Positions 36,995 through 46,838 are shown, counted from the stretch's first letter. The stretch is DNA of 64,000 nucleotides from SAR92 clade bacterium H455 (GCA_024802545.1 CP103416.1:1302001-1366000); one strand, 5' to 3'. Notes: a model not told the origin generated them from the sequence alone. Translations and numbers: made by a program.

Positions 36995-37305
36995 ATGGGT
37001 AAGCTGTATAAGTTAACTAGAGATGCGGAAAACGACTTGCGAGAAGTGGCCCGCTATACACTTAGCAGTTGGGGCGCCAGCACTTTAAAGACCTACCGGA
37101 AAGGGCTGGTCAAAACGTTTAATGACCTAGCTGGAAATCAGTCCGTTGATCGATATTTTTCTAGCCGTTTTCCCCAGTTATTAGTCACCAGGTATAGGTA
37201 TCACTATATATTCTATGTTGTTGATACCGCTGAAAGCCCGTAGTTATCGGAGTGATCCACGAGAAAAGAGATATAGTGAATCATTTGGCTGAGCGGCTAG
37301 GCTAA
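36995..37305 (+). pseudogene. ParE/RelE-type toxin, frameshifted near C-terminus
   Basis: The intact frame (36995-37243, 82 residues) starts MGKLYKLTRDAENDLREVAR and includes YRYHYIFYVVDTAE, typical of ParE toxins, but stops at TAG after SP. In the frame one base back, the sequence directly continues as KPVVIGVIHEKRDIVNHLAE-RLG and stops at 37303-37305. That is exactly the missing ParE C-terminal strand and helix. The junction lies within GCTGAAAGCCCG (about 37228-37239). A one-base loss or a sequencing error is the simplest reading; the short product would lack the last beta strand and helix. Confidence 0.8.
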
Positions 37306-37467
37306 AATATTTACCTGAGAATCAAAAAAACGTTCTCGCAGGATTTTTCAATTGTTTTTGTATTTCGAGTTATTCATTCATCACTGCCCCTCTAATACCA
37401 TTCTTGCTGGCGCAACCAACGTCGAGCCCACCCCTGAGTTCGACAAAGCCTCCTATTATTACCACTA

Positions 37468-40236
37468 CTAATTACTCACAGAAAGCCGTATCCAATTCAT
37501 ATTCCACGAGGGACCCAGTGCATTAACGCGCAGTACTTGCTCTCCAGCCTGTAAATCAACTGTTGAGCTCAATGTTATCCAATTTTGCCAGCCGCCGGTA
37601 GCGGATACGGATTGGCGATCTATCTCTGTGCCATTAACCAGTGTTGCAAAGCCGCTGCTGCCCATATCGCTGGCTACTCGGTATTCGATCAGGTAGCTGC
37701 CGGGGGTCTGCACATCGATGTTGTACTGCAGCCAGTCGCCGACATCCACATAGCCAATATTTCTGCCGCCACCGGTGCCGCCGCCGCTATCGGTGGAGAC
37801 CTCGGTTTGTATGCCGTTCATGGAGGCATAGAGTTCAGCTTCGATGGTGCCGGGCACTGAGAAGAGGGTATCAGCCTGGCCGCTGCTGCTGTTAGAGATA
37901 TCCAGGTTGTCACCCAATGTGTCTGTGTCCTGGTAAGTTAACCCAAAGCCGTAGGCGAACAGGGGGGCGTAGTCGGTGTCGTTGCGATTGAGCACTAGCT
38001 GGTCTGCGCTGTTAGGCCAGGAGAAAGACAGTTTGCCTACAAAGTCGTGGTGGGTTGCGCCGGCGGGGGTTTGGAAAATGACATCGGCGATACCAGCTCC
38101 TTCTGTGCCTGGCAGCCAGGCGGCAACAAAGGCGTTAGAGGCGTTAAGTTCAGCGTTGACCCACAGCGGGCGTCCGGTTAAGAAGATGGAAACGACGGGA
38201 ATATCACGATCGCGTAGTGCTTGTAACAGTGCGAGGTCTGTCTTGTTGCCCGGTTGATATTCGAGGCTGTTTAAATCGCCTACGCCTTCGGCATAGGGTG
38301 ACTCGCCAAACACTACTATGGCTGCATCTGGGTTGGCGCCGCTAAAGCTGCCGTTTGTGCTTAGGCTGGTGCTGCCGCCAGCGGCGTTAACTGCTGACTG
38401 TATACCGGCATAGATGGATGTGGCGCCGGGAAAGTCGCTGTTGTTATTGCCGGTACCCTGCCAGGTGATGGTCCAGCCGCCGCTCTGCTGACCAATATGG
38501 TTGGCGCCGCTGCCGGCTACCAGCACATTTGAGTCTGGGGCTAAGGGTAAGATATTGTCGCTATTTTTAAGTAGCACCAGGGATTCGCGAACTGCCTGGC
38601 GGGCTATGCTGCGATGGGCCGCTGCGCCTAATAGCGCGCTGTTGTTGGCGTAAGGGCGAGCAGAGGGTTTTGCTTTGTCGGCAAAGCCGGCACGCAGTTT
38701 GACGCGCAGAATGCGGGTTACTGCATCATCAATACGCGATAGGGGGATGGTGCCGTTTTGTACCTGGACAATGGTGTTTTCAATAAACTGCTGCCAGGCG
38801 TTGGGCACCATAATCATATCCACACCGGCCATAATGGCTGCGGCGCACTCTGTGTCACCACAGCCTGGTACCTGGCCATGGCCGTTCCAGTCGCCTATGA
38901 CAAAGCCATCAAAGCCCATTTGTTGTTTTAAGACATCGGTGAGCAGGTATTCGTTGCCATGCAGTTTGGAGCCATTCCAACTGTTGTAGGAGGCCATGAC
39001 CGTCTGTGCGCCCGCACCCAGGGCGGTAAAGTAGCCCTGACCATGGATATCCTGCAGCTCAGCTTCACTGACCACCGTATTGCCTTGATCTACACCGTTC
39101 TGGGTGCCGCCATCGCCAATAAAGTGTTTGGCTGTGGCGATCACATGGCCGGGGCCAAAGCGATCGCTGTTGTCACCCTGCAAGCCAGTGACAATTTCTC
39201 CGGCATAGGCTCTGATGATATCCGGGTCTTCTGAATAGCCCTCGTAGGTGCGCCCCCAGCTGTCATTGCGCACTACCGCCAGCGTGGGTGCAAATACCCA
39301 ATCAATGCCTGTAGCCGCCACTTCGAGCGCTGTGGCCTCGCCAATTTGGCGCATAAGTGTGGGGTTGTTGGCCGCACCCAGACCAATATTGTGGGGAAAA
39401 ATAGTCGCGCCAATCACATTGTTATGGCCATGTACTGCATCTGTACCCCAGATTACTGGAATACCCACACCGCCGTCGCTAGTGTCAGTGCTAGCTTCAA
39501 AGAGGCTATCTGCCAGAGCAACCCAGTCAGCCAGACTGGAGTTTTTGCCATTGGGCCAGGAGCCGCCGCCATTGAGTACAGAGCCAAGATTATATTGACC
39601 TACCTGAGCGGCACTCACCTGGCCAATTTCCGCTTGCACCATCTGGCCCACTTTCTCGGCCAGGGTCATATCCGCCAAAATAATGGCCACAGCCGCATCT
39701 ACATCTTCAGTGACCACGCTGTTTACCGCGGGCCAGGTGGAAGGGGCATTGTCGGCTGTTACAGTGATTGACACCCTGGCTGTGGACCGATCGCCGTCGG
39801 CATCCATCACTGCATAGGTGAAGCTGTCGCTGCCACTAAAGCCGTTATTGGCTGTATAGGTGGCAGTGCCATTTGCATTAATGATTGCAGTGCCATTATT
39901 GGCTGCGCTTTCAAGGCTATAAGTAACCGGCGTATCTTCAAGGCCAGTATCGTTGTCGCTAAGACTTGCAGTGAGCGTCCTGTCCTGGCTGGTACTAAAA
40001 CTATCGGCCGCGGCGGCAGGGGTATTATCAACAGGCGTTGGCGTTGGCGTTGGCGTTGGAGTTGGAGTTGGAGTTGGAGTTGGAGTTGGGCTGAGTACTA
40101 CAGGTACTGGCGCGCTTGAACCGCTACCACCACCGCAGGCACTTAGCATAGCCGCTATAAAAGCTACACCGAGAGTCCGGCGGATACTGGCCGGGTTAAG
40201 TAGTGATTTATTGTTGTTATTTTTTGGTATATACAC
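37468..40236 (-). CDS. lipoprotein glycoside hydrolase family 3 beta-glucosidase with Ig/cadherin-like and CBM6-like domains
   Basis: A 922-residue surface lipoprotein. Lipobox LSACGGG (Cys about residue 34) is followed by a Pro-Thr repeat linker, a cadherin/VCBS-like domain (about 70-160, FSGSDSFTYAVMDADGD), the GH3 N-domain (about 180-530) with the KHFIGDGG motif and nucleophile Asp449 in GFVIGDWNGHG, the GH3 C-domain (about 550-760), and a C-terminal CBM6-like module (about 795-920, IGYVDVGDWLQYNIDV). It resembles exo-beta-glucan glucohydrolases and would act on laminarin-like or cello-oligosaccharides at the cell surface. It stands alone, with no TonB receptor nearby. Confidence 0.92.
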   Translation of the reverse strand: MYIPKNNNNKSLLNPASIRRTLGVAFIAAMLSACGGGSGSSAPVPVVLSPTPTPTPTPTPTPTPTPTPVDNTPAAAADSFSTSQDRTLTASLSDNDTGLEDTPVTYSLESAANNGTAIINANGTATYTANNGFSGSDSFTYAVMDADGDRSTARVSITVTADNAPSTWPAVNSVVTEDVDAAVAIILADMTLAEKVGQMVQAEIGQVSAAQVGQYNLGSVLNGGGSWPNGKNSSLADWVALADSLFEASTDTSDGGVGIPVIWGTDAVHGHNNVIGATIFPHNIGLGAANNPTLMRQIGEATALEVAATGIDWVFAPTLAVVRNDSWGRTYEGYSEDPDIIRAYAGEIVTGLQGDNSDRFGPGHVIATAKHFIGDGGTQNGVDQGNTVVSEAELQDIHGQGYFTALGAGAQTVMASYNSWNGSKLHGNEYLLTDVLKQQMGFDGFVIGDWNGHGQVPGCGDTECAAAIMAGVDMIMVPNAWQQFIENTIVQVQNGTIPLSRIDDAVTRILRVKLRAGFADKAKPSARPYANNSALLGAAAHRSIARQAVRESLVLLKNSDNILPLAPDSNVLVAGSGANHIGQQSGGWTITWQGTGNNNSDFPGATSIYAGIQSAVNAAGGSTSLSTNGSFSGANPDAAIVVFGESPYAEGVGDLNSLEYQPGNKTDLALLQALRDRDIPVVSIFLTGRPLWVNAELNASNAFVAAWLPGTEGAGIADVIFQTPAGATHHDFVGKLSFSWPNSADQLVLNRNDTDYAPLFAYGFGLTYQDTDTLGDNLDISNSSSGQADTLFSVPGTIEAELYASMNGIQTEVSTDSGGGTGGGRNIGYVDVGDWLQYNIDVQTPGSYLIEYRVASDMGSSGFATLVNGTEIDRQSVSATGGWQNWITLSSTVDLQAGEQVLRVNALGPSWNMNWIRLSVSN
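40034..40087 (-). repeat. nine hexamer repeats encoding the Pro-Thr linker
   Basis: Four GGCGTT units followed by five GGAGTT units on the plus strand encode alternating Pro-Thr in the GH3 lipoprotein. Gain or loss of units stays in frame and changes only linker length. Confidence 0.9.
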
Positions 40237-40455
40237 GGCTTATGGGACCCCTTAAGAGATCGGGTTATTCTTGACTAACAGTGGATTTAAGTACACCAAT
40301 TTGAGTCTGCAGGAGCTGAAAAAGCGCCGAAATGATTGTTTTGGCTTAGCCTGAGGATTGTGTCTGGAGTGGGCTTGAATAAGATCCTGCACTGCGTTTG
40401 GCGTGCCCCGCGAAGCGCTTTAGGCACTGCATGGCAGTGTTGGGTGTCTCGGAAT

Positions 40456-40490
40456 GAGATCCTTCGACCCTTTGGGTCTCAGGATGACAG
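40456..40490 (+). repeat. GATCC...GGATGACA intergenic repeat
   Basis: Begins GAGATCCTTCG and ends CAGGATGACAG. It shares both ends with the copies at 9271, 44826, 44886 and 46839. Confidence 0.7.
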
Positions 40491-40546
40491 CAACAGAGTG
40501 CTCAGAGTGACCGTAGCTCTTTGATAAAAACTACGGTCGTCTGGAC

Positions 40547-40575
40547 GGGATACTTCGGCTGCGCTCAGGATGACA
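40547..40575 (+). repeat. GATCC...GGATGACA intergenic repeat, variant
   Basis: Begins GGGATACTTCGG and ends CTCAGGATGACA. It lies directly against the 3' end of acnB. Confidence 0.65.
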
Positions 40576-40578
40576 ACT

Positions 40579-43200
40579 CTACTGAGTTGTCACCTCAACA
40601 ATCTGCTGCGCGGCAATCAGTTTGCCTTCCTCAGCGGACTTCTGGAACGATTCAATCTGATCGAAGTTCATGTAGCTATAAACCTCTGCAGACATTGAAT
40701 CGATCTTGTTGGCGTATTCCATATACTCGGCGACTGTTGGCAGTCGACCCAAAATACCACCGACTGTTGCCAGTTCCGCAGATGTTAGATAAACATTGGC
40801 ACCATCACCCAAACGGTTGGGGAAGTTACGGGTAGACGTAGACAGTACAGTAGCACCGGCTAATACTCGTGCCTGGTTACCCATGCACAGTGAGCAGCCT
40901 GGCATCTCTGTGCGAGCACCGACTTTACCGTAGATGTTGTAGTAGCCTTCTTCCATCAGTGTGTGAGCATCCATGCGAGTAGGAGGACAGATCCAGAATC
41001 TGGAATCCACTGAACCAGCTTCGTCGAGAAGCTTACCTGCGGCGCGGAAGTGACCGATGTTGGTCATGCATGAGCCAATAAAGATTTCGTCGACTTTATC
41101 GCCGGCAACGTCTGACAACAGCTTCGCGTCATCCGGATCATTTGGGCAGCAGACGATTGGCTCTTTAATGTCAGCCAGATCAATCTCAATGATGGCGGCG
41201 TACTCTGCGTCAGCATCGGCTTCCATCAGAGTTGGCTCGGCCAACCACTCTTCCATCTTGCGTACACGACGCTCTAGGGTGCGAACATCGCCATAGCCTT
41301 CGGCGATCATCCAGCGCAACAGAGTGGCGTTGGAACGCAGGTACTCGGCAACGGAATCTTCGCTGAGCTTAATGGTACAACCTGCAGCTGAACGCTCTGC
41401 TGAGGCATCGGATAATTCAAAGGCTTGCTCAACGGTGAGGCTTTCAATGCCTTCGCCTTCGATTTCCAGAATACGGCCGCTGAAGAAGTTCTTTTTACCT
41501 TTCTTCTCAACGGTCAGTAAACCTTCTTTAATACCGTAGTAAGGGATCGCATGCACTAGGTCACGCAGTGTAATGCCGGGCTGCATTTTGCCTTTAAAGC
41601 GCACTAGCACAGACTCGGGCATATCCAGTGGCATAACGCCGGTGGCTGCGGCAAAAGCTACTAGACCAGAACCACCAGGGAATGAAATACCCATGGGGAA
41701 TCTTGTGTGTGAATCACCGCCAGTACCAACAGTATCCGGCAGCAACATGCGGTTGAGCCAGCTGTGAATAATGCCGTCACCTGGGCGCAGAGAGACGCCG
41801 CCGCGGTTCATAATGAAGTCGGGCAGGCTGTGCTGGGTGTCAATATCAACTGGCTTGGGGTAAGCCGCTGTGTGACAAAAAGACTGCATGACTAGGTCGG
41901 TTGAGAAACCCAGGCAAGCCAGATCTTTCAGTTCGTCTCTGGTCATGGGGCCAGTGGTGTCCTGAGAACCGACAGTAGTCATCTTAGGCTCACAGTAAGT
42001 GCCGGGACGGATGCCGTCAGTGCCACAGGCTTTACCGACCATTTTCTGAGCCAGAGTAAAGCCGGCATCAGACACTAAAGGAGCAGTGGGGTGACGGAAG
42101 ACGTCTGAAGGTGGCAGACCCATGTGCTCGCGAGCACGCTGAGTGAGACCACGGCCAATAATCAGGTTGATTCGGCCGTCGGCTTGAACTTCATCGAGAA
42201 TCACGTCTGATTTGTGCTCGAACTCAGAAACCACTTCGCCAGCTTCGTTAAGGATTTTGCCCTCGTAAGGCAAGATGGTAATTACGTCGCCGTTGTTTAT
42301 GTTGTCCACTGGGGCTTCAAAGACCAGGGCGCCAGCATCTTCCATGGTGTTAAAGAAGATCGGTGCTACTTTGCTGCCGAAGCAGATACCGCCAGAGCGC
42401 TTATTGGGGACGCCGGGCATATCTTCGCCGAAGAACCACAACACTGAGTTTGTAGCTGACTTGCGAGATGAGCCTGTTCCAACCACGTCGCCGATAAAGG
42501 CAACCGGCAGACCGCGAGCTTTAAGCTCGTCGATTTGAGTCATGGGGCCAGTAACGCCATGCTCTTCTGGGTGCATGCCGTCGCGAGTCATTTTGAACAT
42601 AGCGCGGGCGTGTAATGGAATATCTGGACGCGACCAAGCATCCTGTGCCGGGCTGAGATCATCAGTATTGATTTCGCCAGTGGCTTTAAAAACCACTACT
42701 TTGATGCTCTGTGGTACGGCATCGTTGGAGGTAAACCATTCGGCATCGGCCCAAGACTGCATAACTGCTTTGGCGTGCTGATTGCCGCCATCAGCTTTTT
42801 CGGCAACGTCGTGGAAGGCGTCAAAGACGAGAAGGGTGCTTTTTAACTCTTCAGCAGCTTGTTCGGCTAACTCTGCGTCGTCAAGCAGGGCAACCAGTGT
42901 AGCGACGTTGTAGCCGCCGTGCATATTGCCGAGCAAGGTTACCGCGGCGCTGCGATCGATAATCGGTGAGGAGGCTTCGCCATTAACCAGCGCGCTTAAA
43001 AAGCTCGCCTTAACGTAAGCGGCTTCATCAACTCCGGGAGGTACGCGGTTGGCAATCAAATCGAGGAGAAAAGCTTCTTCGCCGGCTGGTGGGTTCTTTA
43101 ATAACTCAACTAACCCTGCAGTCCATTCTGGATCCAGTGGCTTGGGGGGAATATTGTCTAATGCTCGTTCTGCCACATGGGCGCGATAGGCTTCTAGCAC
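40579..43200 (-). CDS. acnB: aconitate hydratase B
   Basis: An 873-residue AcnB with the B-type order: N-terminal HEAT-like helical domain (about 1-160), swivel domain (about 165-380), then the catalytic domains. Iron-sulfur ligand segments are visible as EIFIGSCMTNIGHF and MPGCSLCMGNQARV. It isomerises citrate to isocitrate in the TCA cycle and the bifunctional protein can also cleave 2-methylisocitrate or bind RNA in other species. Single gene, divergent from the trmK-like gene. Confidence 0.96.
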   Translation of the reverse strand: MLEAYRAHVAERALDNIPPKPLDPEWTAGLVELLKNPPAGEEAFLLDLIANRVPPGVDEAAYVKASFLSALVNGEASSPIIDRSAAVTLLGNMHGGYNVATLVALLDDAELAEQAAEELKSTLLVFDAFHDVAEKADGGNQHAKAVMQSWADAEWFTSNDAVPQSIKVVVFKATGEINTDDLSPAQDAWSRPDIPLHARAMFKMTRDGMHPEEHGVTGPMTQIDELKARGLPVAFIGDVVGTGSSRKSATNSVLWFFGEDMPGVPNKRSGGICFGSKVAPIFFNTMEDAGALVFEAPVDNINNGDVITILPYEGKILNEAGEVVSEFEHKSDVILDEVQADGRINLIIGRGLTQRAREHMGLPPSDVFRHPTAPLVSDAGFTLAQKMVGKACGTDGIRPGTYCEPKMTTVGSQDTTGPMTRDELKDLACLGFSTDLVMQSFCHTAAYPKPVDIDTQHSLPDFIMNRGGVSLRPGDGIIHSWLNRMLLPDTVGTGGDSHTRFPMGISFPGGSGLVAFAAATGVMPLDMPESVLVRFKGKMQPGITLRDLVHAIPYYGIKEGLLTVEKKGKKNFFSGRILEIEGEGIESLTVEQAFELSDASAERSAAGCTIKLSEDSVAEYLRSNATLLRWMIAEGYGDVRTLERRVRKMEEWLAEPTLMEADADAEYAAIIEIDLADIKEPIVCCPNDPDDAKLLSDVAGDKVDEIFIGSCMTNIGHFRAAGKLLDEAGSVDSRFWICPPTRMDAHTLMEEGYYNIYGKVGARTEMPGCSLCMGNQARVLAGATVLSTSTRNFPNRLGDGANVYLTSAELATVGGILGRLPTVAEYMEYANKIDSMSAEVYSYMNFDQIESFQKSAEEGKLIAAQQIVEVTTQ

Positions 43201-43410
43201 GGGGTGCTTCTCCTTTGATCTTGGGTGGTTTTTAGGGCCGAGGATATCCCTGAATTAAAGCGCATAATTGTACGCGAATCTGTAGTTTAGTTACAGATGA
43301 ATGGCTTATAACCACTATTCTCTCGGTTGTTATGTGGATTGTGGTTTAAAAACGTTCTTTATAGGCTGTTTATCCGGTAACCTGCTGGCAAATTTACACT
43401 AGTGGGCGAC

Positions 43411-44112
43411 ATGAATAGTCAAACAGCAGTGAAGCTTGGGCGTCGTCTCAGGCAGTTAGATACTATGCTTGAGCAGCATTATTCGGTTATTTGGGATTGC
43501 TGCTGTGATCATGGTTTGCTGGGCATGTCTCTGCTGCAGCGGAAGCTGGCTGACAAGGTTGTCTTTGTGGATATCCTCAGCCCACAGATGGCGTTGCTGG
43601 AACAAGATTTACAGGGGCGCTTCCCGCCGGATGATTTCAACTGGCAGGTAATTTGCCAGGATTTAAAAGATCTTGAAGTCCCTGAAGCTGAGTCTCAGCT
43701 GTTTATAATCGCCGGGGTAGGTGGCAATAAGATCATTCAGTTTATTGAGAGTCTCTGCGCCGCCATGCAAGGTCTGCCTTTTGATCTGCTACTCTGTTCT
43801 GTGCACGGTAATTATGCGGTGCGCAAAGCCCTGATTGAGCATGGTTTTGGCTTAAAACAAGAACAGATTATTTTCGAGAACAATCGTTTCTATGAAGCGA
43901 TTTATGTATCACAGAATTCGATTCAGCCAATTGTTGCCACTGGCAGCAGTATGTGGAATGAATTCGATCCAGATCATCAAAAATATTGGCAAAAGACTTT
44001 GGCGCACTATCGTAAAAAGGCCTCAGCAGACCCGGCTAAGTTTGCAGCGGTTGTTGAGGATTATGAAAAGCTGTTCATCATAGCTTCAGGACAGTCCAAG
44101 ATTTCTATATGA
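43411..44112 (+). CDS. TrmK-like tRNA (adenine-N1)-methyltransferase
   Basis: About 233 residues from the ATG at 43411 (a GTG three codons earlier is possible). The SAM motif appears as IWDCCCDHGLLGMSLLQRK (about 27-45) and FVDILSPQMALLEQDL, with the family segments IIAGVGGNKIIQFIE and LLCSVHGNYAVRKALIEHGF, as in COG2384 proteins such as TrmK that methylate A22 of tRNA. The run of three Cys in motif I is unusual; most members have a Gly/Asp pattern there. No clear Shine-Dalgarno sequence. Confidence 0.8.
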   Translation: MNSQTAVKLGRRLRQLDTMLEQHYSVIWDCCCDHGLLGMSLLQRKLADKVVFVDILSPQMALLEQDLQGRFPPDDFNWQVICQDLKDLEVPEAESQLFIIAGVGGNKIIQFIESLCAAMQGLPFDLLLCSVHGNYAVRKALIEHGFGLKQEQIIFENNRFYEAIYVSQNSIQPIVATGSSMWNEFDPDHQKYWQKTLAHYRKKASADPAKFAAVVEDYEKLFIIASGQSKISI

Positions 44113-44158
44113 CTCCCTCGGAGTCGATAAATTATTTAACTGCACAGGTACTTAGCAA

Positions 44159-44806
44159 ATGATCAAACTTTATGGTCTCGAAATTAGTAATTATTACGCT
44201 GCGGTCAAAGCCTTTATGCTGGAGAAGGGTTTTCAGTTTGAGGAGATCGCAATATCGCCGTCCTACAGCGAGCCGTATATTGAGTTGAGCCCCATGGGCA
44301 AGATGCCTTTTATCGAAGTGGATGAGGGGTATCTCAGTGAGACCAGTGCGATCTTGGGTTTTCTTGAAAACTGTGTTCCGGATCAGCCGATGACTCCTAC
44401 TGATCCTTTTGCCAGTGCCAAAATGTCTGAACTGCTCAAGGTGGTTGAGCTCTATGTGGGCAACGAATCAGCGCGCCTCGTGGGCTATGTGTTCTTTGGT
44501 GCTGAGCTGAATCAGTCAGTTGCTGATCAGATCAAGCCGGTGATGGTGAAGGGATTGGCGGCGGTTGATCGTCTCGCCAGTTTTTCACCTTATATGATGG
44601 GTAGTCAGGTCACTATGGTGGATTTTTACGCTTATTACATTGTCATGAATGCGCGCATTGTCGCCAAGAAAGTTTGGGGCTGGGACATGCTGTCTGAAGT
44701 GCAGGGGCTGAGTGAGTGGATGCGGATGATGTCGCAGCGGCCGATGATTAAGTTGGTGGATGATCAGCGCAATATTGCCATAGGCAAGATGATGGATAAT
44801 TTGTAG
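44159..44806 (+). CDS. glutathione S-transferase-family protein
   Basis: A 215-residue protein with an N-terminal thioredoxin-like domain (MIKLYGLEISNYYAAVKAFM, then SPMGKMPFIEVDEGYLSETS with the cis-Pro and glutathione gamma-Glu site) and an all-helical C-domain. It lies 46 bases after the methyltransferase gene. The Cys/Ser at the usual catalytic position is Ser10 (ISNYYAAVK). Substrate unknown. Confidence 0.88.
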   Translation: MIKLYGLEISNYYAAVKAFMLEKGFQFEEIAISPSYSEPYIELSPMGKMPFIEVDEGYLSETSAILGFLENCVPDQPMTPTDPFASAKMSELLKVVELYVGNESARLVGYVFFGAELNQSVADQIKPVMVKGLAAVDRLASFSPYMMGSQVTMVDFYAYYIVMNARIVAKKVWGWDMLSEVQGLSEWMRMMSQRPMIKLVDDQRNIAIGKMMDNL

Positions 44807-44825
44807 GGCCTGAGGCCGTCGGCAG

Positions 44826-44854
44826 GGGATCCTTCGGCTCCGCCCAGGATAGCA
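44826..44854 (+). repeat. GATCC...GGATGACA intergenic repeat, degenerate
   Basis: GGGATCCTTCGG... ending CCCAGGATAGCA, a diverged copy with G inserted or substituted in the final GACA. Confidence 0.6.
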
Positions 44855-44885
44855 GGCTGGTTTGCCATTCCGGCGGCCCTAAACC

Positions 44886-44921
44886 CTGTCATCCCGATAG
44901 AGCGCAGCGATGAGGGGCCTC
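44886..44921 (-). repeat. GATCC...GGATGACA intergenic repeat, inverted
   Basis: In reverse orientation it ends CGGGATGACAG and contains TCATCGCTGCGCTCTA, very close to the 9271 copy upstream of dddD. Confidence 0.7.
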
Positions 44922-44938
44922 ACTAACCACTTCGCTCA

Positions 44939-46699
44939 CTACTGTATAAACGCAACCCTAGTCTCACCACCCACCAGATAATCATTGCCGTCCGGCACAA
45001 CCAAAAAGTCATAGGTTAGCGCCGCGCTTCCGGTGGGTAAATTCAGGCCTGCAGGATCAATGCTGAACCCGCTCTGCTGCGCGGCAATAGTCAGTTCGCC
45101 ATAGCCTGTAGTCACCCAATTTCCGGCACTGTCCGATCCTCTCACCTCGTATAAAACATCCAGAGAGCCAGTGGTTGAACCGCTGCGAGAGACACGAATA
45201 TTGCCGCCGCTTTCCATCGCCGCTGTCACGTCGACACGCTGGGCGAGCAGGCCTTTTGCAAGCTTAATTTCCACCGGGTTAATGCCGAGCATATAGACAT
45301 TGTCACCGTCATACATGCTAAAGCTGGCGATATAAAAACTGCCTTTGCTGTCCCAGGAGTCATAGCCGGTAATAAACGCTTCTGCCGCAGCGACGTCATC
45401 GAGATCGGTCATTTTAAGCAATTCAAAGGAACTGCCTGTGGCTATGTCATATTCATAAATTGCATTGGGCTGCGGGCCATCACTGAGGCCAATGTAGATT
45501 TTTTTCTCATCGGCAGAGAGCTGAAAAATCCAGGTTTTTAATGAACTGGAAAAATCCGGCCGGCCGAGAAATGTCCAGCTGGCCGCGGCATCGTTAAAGC
45601 GATAAATATTGCCTTGGTCGTCACTGGTATAGAGGTTTTTGTGCTCGCGGTCCCACTGGCCAACTTCCATGGAGTTGGGGCCCTGGAGCTCAAACTCTGG
45701 CAGTTCACCAAAGCCGGTGGCGGGATCGTAGTACCAGACATGGTCAAAGACATCGGCAGACTCACCTTTGTTCCACTGGTCTCTCGATGAACCGCCGGTG
45801 ATATAGACGCGTCCGCGAGAGTCGACCCACATAAAGCGGTTGGTGTAAAAGTAGCCGGCCCAGGCATCGGGTTTACCCAGTACCGTGGTGGTGCCTTCAG
45901 CTATGTCATAGCGCACCAGTTTGTTTTCTGGGATCGACATGCCGTAGAGCAGGTTGTTCGCTGGATCGATTTGAATAGTGGCCAGTTGCAATGTCTCTGC
46001 GCCAACGCCGTTGGATTCCGTGGCGCTCAAATCATAGAATCTATTCTGGCTAATTTTGTAGCTGTACCAGTGGAAACCTCTGGTAGTACGAAAACTATCA
46101 TCTATCCCGGACTTGTCCAGTGTTGCCACATAGACTTGACCATCGTGATGAATCGGGCGAGTGTGAAACTTTTCTGCGGTTTCACCATTGACCCAATTAT
46201 TTGCGGCTTCGGAGGCGGTGCGCGCATCGCCAATCCAGCGCACTGTATTATCCGATTGATACATACGGTAGAGCATAGAGTTGGTCTGGTGGTCATGGCC
46301 AGAGATGTAAATTTCACCGCTGGCATCTGAGCCCACTGCGAGCCAGCATTGATCTGGACGATCACCATCTGGGGAGTTAGGCAGCTGCCAAATATTGACG
46401 CCAGCTATCTTGCCCTGGCGAGCAGAGTCAGATTGGGCTGAAAGGGGATCCGGCTGTTCTGCCTGAGGTTCTTCCACTTCAGGTTCTTCAACAGCTGGTT
46501 CTTCAACGACTGATTCTTCCGTTTCAGGCTCTTCAATTAAGGGCATTTCTACTTCAGCGTCATCAACAATCGGATCTGGCGCTGTCGACGAACCGCCACC
46601 ACCACAGGCCATCAGAATGCTGCACAACAGAATTAGGCTGAACTTTCGGGTGTTGCAAAGGATACTGGCTAGGGAAAATAGTTGGGCGCTGGAGAGCAT
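44939..46699 (-). CDS. large lipoprotein with beta-propeller-like repeats
   Basis: A 586-residue protein. Lipobox LMACGGGG (Cys about residue 32) is followed by a Glu/Val/Pro-rich spacer (about 45-85) and then repeated segments of the type YVATLDKS, LLYGMSIPENKLVRYDIAEG, VYITGGSS, NLYTSDDQGNIYRFND and KIYIGLSDGPQPNAIYEYDI, each with a Tyr-rich strand pair. This pattern resembles a YncE/SMP-30-type propeller. The C-terminal 100 residues look like an Ig-like strand domain. Function unknown; possibly carbohydrate binding or a surface sensor. The CGGG lipobox matches that of the GH3 lipoprotein. Confidence 0.75.
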   Translation of the reverse strand: MLSSAQLFSLASILCNTRKFSLILLCSILMACGGGGSSTAPDPIVDDAEVEMPLIEEPETEESVVEEPAVEEPEVEEPQAEQPDPLSAQSDSARQGKIAGVNIWQLPNSPDGDRPDQCWLAVGSDASGEIYISGHDHQTNSMLYRMYQSDNTVRWIGDARTASEAANNWVNGETAEKFHTRPIHHDGQVYVATLDKSGIDDSFRTTRGFHWYSYKISQNRFYDLSATESNGVGAETLQLATIQIDPANNLLYGMSIPENKLVRYDIAEGTTTVLGKPDAWAGYFYTNRFMWVDSRGRVYITGGSSRDQWNKGESADVFDHVWYYDPATGFGELPEFELQGPNSMEVGQWDREHKNLYTSDDQGNIYRFNDAAASWTFLGRPDFSSSLKTWIFQLSADEKKIYIGLSDGPQPNAIYEYDIATGSSFELLKMTDLDDVAAAEAFITGYDSWDSKGSFYIASFSMYDGDNVYMLGINPVEIKLAKGLLAQRVDVTAAMESGGNIRVSRSGSTTGSLDVLYEVRGSDSAGNWVTTGYGELTIAAQQSGFSIDPAGLNLPTGSAALTYDFLVVPDGNDYLVGGETRVAFIQ

Positions 46700-46838
46700 A
46701 GAGTTTTCTCTGATTTTTATTTGAGACGTCGGAGGTCAACGAATGCAGAGTACGTTAACAAATCAGGTGGCGCAAAGCTAAAACGACAGTCAGGGCAGGG
46801 GTTGCGATGAGCGTGCCTGAAGTTCTTGCCGACTGCTT

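Larger units (their letters stand above)
40237..40578. other. 342-base spacer with intergenic repeats
   Basis: No gene was seen. Two copies of the GATCC...GGATGACA repeat family are present (40456-40490 and 40547-40575). An inverted repeat TGACAACTC-tact-GAGTTGTCA (40571-40592) covers the acnB stop codon. Confidence 0.5.

Noticed and set aside
40571-40592. Nine-pair inverted repeat over the acnB stop as a terminator
   Set aside because: No U-run follows in the acnB direction and the sequence is partly the end of a dispersed repeat.
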